6,438 nt of DNA from the NCBI GenBank assembly GCA_007128045.1, contig SKYG01000217.1, forward strand, positions 1 through 6,438, read 5' to 3'. The stretch comes from Bacteroidales bacterium. Its GTDB lineage: Bacteria; Bacteroidota; Bacteroidia; Bacteroidales; UBA7960. Below, piece by piece: positions 1 to 6,438 of this stretch. The number at the start of each line of letters is the position of its first letter. Position 1 is the stretch's first letter. The notes under the pieces were generated by a model. The model saw nothing but the letters and a program-made list of their open reading frames with translations. It was not told the origin of the DNA and did not search any database. A program made the translations under genes and the position numbers.

Positions 1-1834
1 CCAGCTCATCCAGGATATCCTGTAAGGTGGGCAGTCCGACTTTCTCATCAACATAGTTCTCTAATCTGATCCTTTTCCTCAGCTTCTCATCTGTTATAAG
101 ACTTGGGATGTCGACCTGCAGATCGGCGGCCATTTTTTCTACCAGGTAATAACTTTCCGGGTGCACAGCACTGTTATCAAGAGGATTGTCGGAGCCTTTT
201 ACACGCAAAAAACCTGCCGCCTGTTCGAAGGCCTTTGCCCCGAAGCGTGGTACCTTCATCAGCTGTGCACGTGAAGAAAAAGCCCCGGAGGCATTCCGGT
301 GAGACACAATAGATGCCGCCAAAGCAGGGCCCAGCCCGGAAACATATGTCAGCAACTCTTTGCTGGCCGTATTAACCTCAACGCCAATTTTGTTCACACA
401 GCTCACCACCACATCATCGAGAGAATTTTTCAGAAGCTTCTGATCTACATCATGCTGATATTGCCCTACACCAATCGATTTCGGATCTATTTTCACCAAC
501 TCCGACAAAGGATCTGCAAGGCGTCTGCCAATACTCACTGCACCCCTTACGGTAACGTCATAGTCGGGAAACTCTTCCCTGGCCACGGCAGAGGCAGAAT
601 ACACGGAAGCACCGCTTTCATTGACCATCACAGCCATGACATCCTTATCGAAACGTATGCCACGCACCAGATTCTCTGTTTCGCGACCTGCGGTGCCATT
701 GCCGATGGCGATGGCTTCGATCTGGTAGGCACTCACCAGGCTTTGGATCTTATTGGCTGCCTGCCGGAACTGACTTTGCGGGGGATGGGGATAGATGGTT
801 TCATTGTGCAACAGCTTTCCTTCCCTGTCGAGACAAACCACTTTGCAACCTGTACGGAACCCAGGGTCGATGGCCAGGATCCGTTTCTGCCCCAGAGGAG
901 GAGCCAGGAGCAGCTGCCTGAGGTTGTCGGCAAATACCCTGATGGCCTCTTTGTCGGCCTGTTCCTTCAGCACATTGCGAACCTCAGTCTCCATCGAAGG
1001 TTGCAACAGGCGCTTGTAACCATCATGAACAGCCATTTTTACGTGCCCACTCGCAGGGGTAGCGCCCTTCACAAAATACCGCTCCAAAACTGACAATGCC
1101 TCCTCCTTATCAGGCGCAATGCTGATCTTTAAAAAACCCTCCTTCTCGCCCCTGAACATGGCCAGCAACCTGTGTGAAGGTGCTTTTCTGATCTTTTCCG
1201 ACCACTCGAAATATGCCTGATACTTCTGACCTTCCACCTCTTTACCCTTTGCCACCGAGCTGATAATACGGGCTTCGTATTCGAAAAGCTTTCTCATCCG
1301 CGACCGGGCACTTGCATGTTCATTGACCCATTCGGCAATGATATCACGCGCCCCTGCAAGCGCCTCTTCAACCGATGAGACCTCTTTCTCTTCATCGATG
1401 TAAGCCAGTGCTTTCTCTTCCGGATCAAAGTTCGTTTGGCTGAATATCATCCTGGCCAGGGGCTCAAGCCCTTTTGCCACAGCTATGGTTGCACGGGTTT
1501 TGCGTTTGGGGCGATAGGGAAGGTACAGGTCTTCCAGCTCAGCCATAGTTGATGCAGCATTGATTGACGCCTCAAGTTCCGGGGTCAGCTTCTCTTGTTC
1601 CCGAATCGACGAAAGTATGGCCTCCCGCCGTTTGTCAAGCTCTGCCAGCTTCTCATGACGGTCACGGATAAAGGCGATCTGTTCTTCGTCGAGGGTGCCG
1701 GTCATCTCCTTACGATACCGGGCAATAAACGGTACCGTTGCCCCAGCGCTCAACAGCTCAAGGGTTTTTTCTACCTGCCAGGGCTTGAAATGTCCCTCCG
1801 AAACAATTTGTTGTATGTGATGTGATTCTATCAT
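1..1834 (-). CDS. tex: Tex family transcription accessory / RNA-binding protein (C-terminus cut by window edge)
   Basis: Cytoplasmic nucleic-acid-binding protein of the Tex/YhgF family, linked in other bacteria to transcription and RNA metabolism. The minus-strand frame is open from an ATG at 1834 to the left edge: 611 codons of a family usually about 710-780 residues long. Visible in order: the N-terminal Tex region with the motif YLPYRPKRKT near residues 105-114; the YqgF-like RNase H-fold domain starting at IDPGFRTG (Asp323) with IGNGTAGRETE around 377-387; helix-hairpin-helix repeats at about 490-555 (VSGLGPALAASIV, then the KVPRFGAKAFEQAAGFLRV segment); and NYVDEKVGLPTLQDILDEL at the edge, which in this family leads into the KPGRDPR segment. 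The C-terminal S1 domain must lie outside the window. No frameshift was seen. The gene follows rnhB after 116 bp; no Shine-Dalgarno sequence is seen, only an A-rich stretch before the ATG. Family assignment is very secure; its specific role here is inferred from homologues. Confidence 0.96.
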   Translation of the reverse strand, partial: MIESHHIQQIVSEGHFKPWQVEKTLELLSAGATVPFIARYRKEMTGTLDEEQIAFIRDRHEKLAELDKRREAILSSIREQEKLTPELEASINAASTMAELEDLYLPYRPKRKTRATIAVAKGLEPLARMIFSQTNFDPEEKALAYIDEEKEVSSVEEALAGARDIIAEWVNEHASARSRMRKLFEYEARIISSVAKGKEVEGQKYQAYFEWSEKIRKAPSHRLLAMFRGEKEGFLKISIAPDKEEALSVLERYFVKGATPASGHVKMAVHDGYKRLLQPSMETEVRNVLKEQADKEAIRVFADNLRQLLLAPPLGQKRILAIDPGFRTGCKVVCLDREGKLLHNETIYPHPPQSQFRQAANKIQSLVSAYQIEAIAIGNGTAGRETENLVRGIRFDKDVMAVMVNESGASVYSASAVAREEFPDYDVTVRGAVSIGRRLADPLSELVKIDPKSIGVGQYQHDVDQKLLKNSLDDVVVSCVNKIGVEVNTASKELLTYVSGLGPALAASIVSHRNASGAFSSRAQLMKVPRFGAKAFEQAAGFLRVKGSDNPLDNSAVHPESYYLVEKMAADLQVDIPSLITDEKLRKRIRLENYVDEKVGLPTLQDILDEL

Positions 1835-1950
1835 GACTATTTCTTATTTCGCGCTTAATTAAAAACTTCAACGTAATATGCAGTCAAAAAGTTGAGCCCA
1901 TTCAAAAATCGACTGTTATTTTGTTTCATGGTTGACTCTGCGGTGAAAGG

Positions 1951-2568
1951 TCAAATTGATAAAGAAATACTTTGGTTGGTACGAAACGTCTTTCTATGGA
2001 TTGGACTAAGCCCATATTGTTCTATGGCTGTTCTGTGCGCCATTGTTGGATATCCCTTATTCTTATCCCATCCATATTGGGGATGGCTCAGGTGTTGTTC
2101 CAGCATGTATGCATCACGGTATGTTTTAGCAAGAATTGAAGCAGCTGCTATCGCCAGATAGGTTCCGTCTCCCTTAACGAAACATTGATGCGGAATAAAT
2201 TTATAGGGGATAAACCTGTTTCCATCCACAATAATGCAGTCAGGTTGCGGGCTAAGCTGTTCCAACGCCAGGTGCATGGCCTTGATGCTGGCTTGCAGAA
2301 TATTGATCCTGTCGATCTCCTGGTGGTCAACCATTGCCACAGAACAGGCTATTGATTGTGTTTCAACAAGTGTGCGTGCATATTCTCGCATTTGCGGCTT
2401 CAGCAGCTTGGAGTCATTCAGGGCACCTGCCATCTCTTTGCTAACCACATCAGGAATAATTACTGCTGCGGCAAATACCGGACCAGCAAGACAGCCCCTC
2501 CCCGCTTCATCGCACCCTGCCACCAGACCCGAACCATAGTTAAACTGTAAGAGGAATTTGGACTTCAT
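1951..2568 (-). CDS. rnhB: Ribonuclease HII
   Basis: Cytoplasmic endonuclease that cuts the RNA strand of RNA-DNA hybrids and incises at single ribonucleotides misincorporated into DNA, starting ribonucleotide excision repair. The 205-residue product has the full family layout: GCDEAGRGCLAGPV at residues 18-31, NDSK at 51-54, INILQAS at 88-94, IIVDGN at 112-117, and KGDGTYLAIAAASILAKTYRD at 132-152. The likely DEDD metal-binding residues are Asp20, Glu21, Asp115 and Asp134, all present. A late KGYPTMAHRTAIEQYGLSPIHRKTF segment matches the family C-terminus. I chose the ATG at 2568; a GTG directly before it (2571) would add one residue. The start lies 12 nt after the CotH gene stop, with no room for a promoter of its own, so it is probably co-transcribed and perhaps translationally coupled. 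Cys26 stands where many proteobacterial homologues have Pro; as I recall this is common in Bacteroidota. Complete and apparently functional. Confidence 0.97.
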   Translation of the reverse strand: MKSKFLLQFNYGSGLVAGCDEAGRGCLAGPVFAAAVIIPDVVSKEMAGALNDSKLLKPQMREYARTLVETQSIACSVAMVDHQEIDRINILQASIKAMHLALEQLSPQPDCIIVDGNRFIPYKFIPHQCFVKGDGTYLAIAAASILAKTYRDAYMLEQHLSHPQYGWDKNKGYPTMAHRTAIEQYGLSPIHRKTFRTNQSISLSI

Positions 2569-2580
2569 CACTAAGAAATA

Positions 2581-5500
2581 TTATTTCACAGCAACACTCC
2601 TGACTATCTTAAATACATCAGTCTGATTTTGTGATACGACCTTCAGAATGTAAACACCCGGGAATAATCCCTCCACACTGATTTGATTGCTTCCGCCCTG
2701 TAATCTGCCACTTAAAACCTCCCTGCCTGACAGATCGTAAAACGTATAATACCGACTGCTATCGGAACCAAAATAATCATCAAGAAAAATATGAATATAA
2801 TTGTTAGCCGGATTTGGATAAACCTTCACATCATCCTCCCTGACAATCTCATGAACGGACGTATCATCCTCTGTAAATTCCACGCGGATGGTGTGGTTGG
2901 AGGCGACATCCTCAAACAAGAAATATTCAACAGCACCCAGGCCAACACCGTCAACAATAACATCAGCGATCATATACCCATGATCGGGGGTCATGGAAAA
3001 AGCCTGACTGATACCGTCTGCCACCACCACTTCACCCGCAGGATCAATTGTTCCGTTTGTGCCGGCAGAAGCGGTTATGGTATACTGGTTCTGCGATAAG
3101 TATTCTCCGGTAAGAACAATATTGTCAAAACGATTATTGCCTGAGCTTCCATCGATACCATCGCCCAGAAATAATACCCTGAATTGCAGATTGGGGTTAT
3201 TATTTGTAGCTTCTATGCCAGTCAGGTCAAAAGATTTCACGGTGTATTCTGTATCGATACCATACGCTTCGCCAATTCTTACCCATTCGCTCCCTGGGCT
3301 GATCCGGTAGTACAATTCCTGTTGTTGTGGTCCATTATTGGAACGATGAACGGCAAAGCTTAGCGTCAGGTTCTTATAACCGGTTGTAGGTGTTTCAAAG
3401 ACCAGTTCACGTGTAGACGAAGGGTTGCGTACCCGAAGTGCATAGCCGGCATCCTGTTCCATATATATGTTGAGCCACGAGCCGGGAGAATAGCGATCCA
3501 TGTAACCATCGCCTGTTCCCGGGTAGGTGATCCGGGCTGGTGATGTAACTGAATAGTCTGCAATGACAGGATCATTGAACTCATCCGCATCCGGGAGGTT
3601 ATTAAAATGCCAGTAATGCACGGGGGTTACACCACCAATACGTGTAAACACAGCAGTCATTTCTATATCGCTTTCTGGTGTAAACGACATAATAGCAGAG
3701 GTCGAATCAGGCAACCCCACCCAATGGCTGAACTCAAAACCGGGAAGGGCAATAGCTTCTGCTTCAATCGGGATATCTTTAAAATAAACGCCCGCCCAGG
3801 GATACGGCTTCTGATCTACCCCTGGAGTATCAGCTTGTATCTCAACAGAGTTTATACGGATAAAGCCATGACGTTCATCCGACACATCCAACCCAATGGT
3901 TAGCTGTTGCTCTATGCCAAAAGCATGTTGCAGATGCGACCTCACAGCTGCCGGCCGTTCTTTTCCAAACGAAACGATATCGCTGGCTGTTTCCGGTGTT
4001 GCAACTGGCTGACCCCACCGGTCATAATGTTCAGAGATGGCATCTTCTATTTTGTTGTATTCTTCATCAACAATACGTGATACCCTGCCGGGATGAAATG
4101 CGGTGTTGATAAGGTCTGCAAACCGGTTTATGAAATAATGCCTGAAATCAGCATTTTCGAGCAGATTCCTTAACAATGCTGTTCTGGAAGCATTGGCAAA
4201 GGTGTAAGGAGGGTAGCCACCCCCACTTGGGTGCATGGCATTATGCAACATGTTGTAATTCACATACTGGTAGTTCATCGACATGTCGAAATCCCATATG
4301 GCATACCGCCATTTTCCATCATGGTAAGGTTCATCACCAGGGTCTCTGGCCCTCCACATCCGGAAATGCTTGTTTCCATACCAGTCACGATTGTTCAGGT
4401 AAATAAACATTATATTATAATCGACATAACTCTCCATATCGAGTAAAGATGCCATATGGTCATAATTGCCGGGAAGGCTCAGGTCGTTGTCAGCAGCAAA
4501 GCTGAACATATCCCGGTACAGTTCTATCTCTTCAGGTTCACCTTCATATACATTGCTCTCATTGCTCAGCCCTGCAGGTGCATCAAGCATGATCACGTTG
4601 TCGGGGTCAAGCCCGTAGAGATTGGCTACATAATGACGATCAAAGCGGTTTTTTGCGTAGGTGATGCCCCAAAACCTGGCATTATAAAACAAGGCATAGG
4701 GGCTACATCCCTGTGTTCCGATATTGAATTCCTGCATGAGCTGGATGGCCACCATATCTCTTTGGTGGTAATCGTGAAGGATCAGTCGCTTATAATCGTT
4801 TGCAGGCATCCCTGCAGGCTCCGCAATAGCATCTTCAATAAAAGGAAAGTTCATCATATTTTCCTCATCATATCGATTGCGGGCATATAGCCTTAGTCCT
4901 TTGATGGGATAATTCCGTGAAAAGTTGCCATGTATCCTGACACCAATATTTTGCGACAATTTTTGTTCGCCATCATTAGCAAACACTTCGATGTGCGCTG
5001 GTCGTTCCCATTCATCACCCCGCAGCATAAAGTTTCCCTGATACATGCGGTAATTAGTCGCCGTTCCTCCATTCATAAAGTATTGTTTACCTGGAACATA
5101 TATACCTCTTTCGTATCCAAATATATTATCTGCTGCCGAAACTAATGAAACCACCGGAACGGGATAACGTTCTTCTGCTAATGAATCGACAAAAAATGAC
5201 GTGGTGAAAACAGGGCCCAGGTTGCCTTCGTGGTATAAACGTGTCCTTACAACCGTCCCTTTGAAAATATGGTCAGTCGGCTTTCTCCACATGTAGTTGC
5301 CCGGTCCGTTTATATAGGTGGTGATGATCGTTGACAGGTCATTTTCATGACTTGTCCGGTCAACTATTGGGATAGGAGCGGAATACAAAAAGGTCTCGTT
5401 TTTTTGGGGAAGGTTAACGCTTTCTGCGGATTCACTGGGGAAAAAATAGTTAACCAAATAGTACTCACCCTGGCTGTTCAGGTTGTTTACATCCGGCTCG

Positions 5501-5748
5501 GAGCCATCGAGCGTATACAGGATCATAGCAGAATCATGGTCTGTGCTGACCTCCAGGTTAAAACTATCAGAATACCAACCTCCAGCATGGGATAGCTCTG
5601 GTGCTGGTAGAAGCTCAGAAAAGCCCTCTGTACTATTTCCGGTATTGGAAGCCGCAACCTCATGATTCACTACATGCTGTGCAGCAAGATGATAAATGCC
5701 ACCAACAATCAGTAACAAGGGTGTAAGAAATAGTACTGATAACTTCAC
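2581..5748 (-). CDS. Secreted CotH kinase family protein with T9SS type A sorting domain
   Basis: Large exported protein (1055 residues from the GTG at 5748) carrying a CotH-type atypical kinase domain. Layout: signal peptide 1-24 (MKLSVLFLTPLLLIVGGIY, likely cleaved after LAA); a chitobiase/hexosaminidase C-terminal-like sandwich at about 50-190 (SHAGGWYSDSF, ILYTLDGSEPD); CotH domain at about 195-610 with ERPAHIEVF, GVRIHGNFSRNYPIKGLRLYAR (Lys283), FWGITYAKNRFD, NNRDWYGNKHF (Asp455, Asn459: catalytic loop) and WDFDMS (Asp486/Asp488: metal site); an InlB-like repeat at about 615-703 (WAGVYF, GFEFSHW, AVF); an unnamed beta-rich module at about 711-882 (YWHFN, RVRNPSS, GNNRFDNIVLTG); a second InlB-like repeat at about 889-960; and a type A sorting domain at about 970-1055 (VYPNPANNYI, DLSGREVLSG, LFPGVYILKV, FKIV). 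It should cross the inner membrane by Sec and the outer membrane by T9SS, ending at the cell surface or in the medium. No ATG is available in frame: TTG at 5751 is adjacent and a TGA lies just upstream. The substrate of the kinase is unknown. Architecture is well supported; catalytic activity is inference. Confidence 0.93.
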   Translation of the reverse strand: MKLSVLFLTPLLLIVGGIYHLAAQHVVNHEVAASNTGNSTEGFSELLPAPELSHAGGWYSDSFNLEVSTDHDSAMILYTLDGSEPDVNNLNSQGEYYLVNYFFPSESAESVNLPQKNETFLYSAPIPIVDRTSHENDLSTIITTYINGPGNYMWRKPTDHIFKGTVVRTRLYHEGNLGPVFTTSFFVDSLAEERYPVPVVSLVSAADNIFGYERGIYVPGKQYFMNGGTATNYRMYQGNFMLRGDEWERPAHIEVFANDGEQKLSQNIGVRIHGNFSRNYPIKGLRLYARNRYDEENMMNFPFIEDAIAEPAGMPANDYKRLILHDYHQRDMVAIQLMQEFNIGTQGCSPYALFYNARFWGITYAKNRFDRHYVANLYGLDPDNVIMLDAPAGLSNESNVYEGEPEEIELYRDMFSFAADNDLSLPGNYDHMASLLDMESYVDYNIMFIYLNNRDWYGNKHFRMWRARDPGDEPYHDGKWRYAIWDFDMSMNYQYVNYNMLHNAMHPSGGGYPPYTFANASRTALLRNLLENADFRHYFINRFADLINTAFHPGRVSRIVDEEYNKIEDAISEHYDRWGQPVATPETASDIVSFGKERPAAVRSHLQHAFGIEQQLTIGLDVSDERHGFIRINSVEIQADTPGVDQKPYPWAGVYFKDIPIEAEAIALPGFEFSHWVGLPDSTSAIMSFTPESDIEMTAVFTRIGGVTPVHYWHFNNLPDADEFNDPVIADYSVTSPARITYPGTGDGYMDRYSPGSWLNIYMEQDAGYALRVRNPSSTRELVFETPTTGYKNLTLSFAVHRSNNGPQQQELYYRISPGSEWVRIGEAYGIDTEYTVKSFDLTGIEATNNNPNLQFRVLFLGDGIDGSSGNNRFDNIVLTGEYLSQNQYTITASAGTNGTIDPAGEVVVADGISQAFSMTPDHGYMIADVIVDGVGLGAVEYFLFEDVASNHTIRVEFTEDDTSVHEIVREDDVKVYPNPANNYIHIFLDDYFGSDSSRYYTFYDLSGREVLSGRLQGGSNQISVEGLFPGVYILKVVSQNQTDVFKIVRSVAVK

Positions 5749-5781
5749 CAAATCAATATTTCATCAATTAAATGCAACCCA

Positions 5782-5832
5782 TTGCCGGTATAACGGGCTA
5801 AGCAAAGGACAAAGGTAAGAAAAGCCCGGCAA
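5782..5832. repeat. Two overlapping inverted repeats in the spacer upstream of the CotH gene
   Basis: Arms TTGCCGG (5782-5788) and CCGGCAA (5826-5832) pair perfectly over 7 bp. A second pair, CGGGCT (5794-5799) and AGCCCG (5823-5828), pairs over 6 bp. The right-hand arms share 5826-5828, so only one stem can form at a time. The loops are long (37 and 23 nt) and contain the candidate -7 box. Neither stem is followed by a T-run, so neither looks like an intrinsic terminator. The repeats are seen directly; any function is speculative. Confidence 0.4.
5810..5817 (-). promoter_or_regulatory. Possible Bacteroidota-type -7 promoter element for the CotH gene
   Basis: Read on the minus strand this is TACCTTTG, an exact match to the Bacteroidota sigma-A -7 consensus TAnnTTTG. 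It lies in the only sizeable spacer upstream of the CotH gene and would start transcription near 5803, giving a leader of about 55 nt. A TTTTG lies upstream, but only 12 bp away rather than the usual 19-21, so the -33 element is not convincing. If real, it would drive cotH-like, rnhB and perhaps tex. Confidence 0.35.
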
Positions 5833-5850
5833 AAACACCATTTTGCTTCA

Positions 5851-6438
5851 TCACTGTAACAGGTTATGGATTTTACCGGCAATAGTAAGGCCTATTAATA
5901 CGGTAAACAGTACCTCGGCAATCACTTTTCTGTCAATTTGATGAAAGAATCCTGCCAGGATAACCGACAGTGGTAAAAACAGCAGGCTTATATGAATCAC
6001 TTCAAAAGCAGGAATAAAGAAAATGGCAAGCAATGATGTCAGAAGGAAATAAAAAAGCACCCATAATCGCTTACGAAGACGAATAGGTTTATCCGGTATA
6101 TGTAAGAATATCATATGTGATACGGCCATAATAGACAAGCCTGCTAAAAAGCCATTAAATATTTTTGTAACTCCGGAATGGCTGTCCATAGACAGGTCAG
6201 GTAAGGCGACATGCAAAGGAAACTCAAAAAACTCTACCAGCAGGTTATCCGTTAAAAAGAGGTATAGGGCGAGAAAGAATACAGGCAATAACAGACCAAT
6301 AGAAGCGGCCAAAAAGCTTCTAATATCAACAATATAAAATATAAACAAGCTGATTATCAACAGAATAAAAAATACCCAGGCAGGATAATAGAACAATCCT
6401 GCTATAGAGATCAGCATTCCGACATTGAACACCTCAAC
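5851..6438 (-). CDS. Polytopic membrane protein, probably DUF6427 family (N-terminus outside window)
   Basis: C-terminal 195 residues of an integral inner-membrane protein. The frame stays open to the right edge, so the true start lies beyond it; the first in-window GTG (6432) is internal. About six or seven hydrophobic segments are visible, at roughly 8-22, 23-38, 43-63, 92-113, 125-142, 146-165 and 172-188 of the visible part, with a basic loop RLRKR at 120-124 that should face the cytoplasm. The stretch FNVGMLISIAGLFYYPAW followed by a TDNL segment resembles what I remember of the DUF6427 family, Bacteroidota membrane proteins of about 300 residues and unknown function. There are no catalytic motifs, and no transport signature that I recognise. 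It is co-oriented with the CotH gene but separated from it by about 100 bp containing a possible promoter, so the two may be separate transcripts. The membrane-protein call is secure; the family name is from memory. Confidence 0.8.
   Translation of the reverse strand, partial: VEVFNVGMLISIAGLFYYPAWVFFILLIISLFIFYIVDIRSFLAASIGLLLPVFFLALYLFLTDNLLVEFFEFPLHVALPDLSMDSHSGVTKIFNGFLAGLSIMAVSHMIFLHIPDKPIRLRKRLWVLFYFLLTSLLAIFFIPAFEVIHISLLFLPLSVILAGFFHQIDRKVIAEVLFTVLIGLTIAGKIHNLLQ

Noticed and set aside
299..1093. A 264-codon plus-strand ORF
   Set aside because: It lies entirely antisense to tex, whose YqgF and helix-hairpin-helix motifs read cleanly on the other strand. The translated plus-strand product has no recognisable domain and odd composition rich in His, Cys and Arg.
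1868..1894. Short inverted repeats in the rnhB-tex gap (TCAAC/GTTGA and TTGAC/GTCAA) as a terminator
   Set aside because: The stems are only 5 AT-rich base pairs and lack a following T-run in the direction of transcription. They are expected by chance.
1835..1950. A promoter for tex
   Set aside because: Several TTTTG runs occur on the minus strand, but none is followed at 19-21 bp by a TAnnTTTG box, so I could not support one.
2479..2517. Cys in place of Pro in the RNase HII motif GRGCLAGPV as a possible active-site change
   Set aside because: The metal-binding Asp and Glu just before it are intact, and Cys at this position is, as far as I recall, common in Bacteroidota RNase HII.
2234..2550. 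Overlapping plus-strand ORFs of 64-101 codons
   Set aside because: They are shadows of rnhB, whose catalytic motifs occupy the minus strand here.
4456..4890. A 144-codon plus-strand ORF
   Set aside because: It is antisense to the CotH kinase domain, which is continuous and motif-rich through this stretch. It shows no family features.
1..6438. tRNA or rRNA genes, CRISPR arrays, transposase genes, attachment sites
   Set aside because: Almost all of the window is accounted for by four protein-coding genes. No direct-repeat arrays, cloverleaf-like segments or transposase motifs were seen in the gaps.

Overview
The window looks like chromosomal DNA from a member of the Bacteroidota that carries the type IX secretion system (T9SS). 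Three things support this: a secreted protein ending in a classic type A T9SS sorting domain, a membrane protein resembling the Bacteroidota-restricted DUF6427 family, and the absence of Shine-Dalgarno-like sequences before the genes. All four supportable genes lie on the minus strand, so transcription runs from the right edge to the left.

Right edge (5851-6438): the C-terminal part of a polytopic membrane protein, probably DUF6427; its start lies beyond the window. A spacer of about 100 bp follows. It holds a match to the Bacteroidota -7 promoter box (TAnnTTTG) and two overlapping, mutually exclusive inverted repeats. Centre (2581-5748): a gene of about 3.2 kb for a secreted multidomain protein. 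In order it has a signal peptide, a chitobiase/hexosaminidase C-terminal-like beta-sandwich, an atypical CotH protein kinase domain, an InlB-like repeat, an unnamed beta-rich module, a second InlB-like repeat, and the T9SS sorting domain. Its start codon is not ATG, and its kinase domain departs from the usual secreted-CotH motifs in places. Left: rnhB (ribonuclease HII, complete) starts 12 nt after the CotH gene stop. After a 116 bp gap comes tex, a transcription accessory/RNA-binding protein that is cut by the left edge before its S1 domain.

rnhB and tex are housekeeping nucleic-acid genes (RNA-DNA hybrid repair and transcription support). The CotH protein acts at the cell surface or outside the cell and shares no obvious pathway with them; the tight spacing suggests co-transcription rather than joint function. 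I see no rRNA, tRNA, CRISPR array, insertion sequence or convincing intrinsic terminator. The least explained parts are the CotH protein (unnamed module, altered kinase motifs, odd start) and the two short intergenic stretches.
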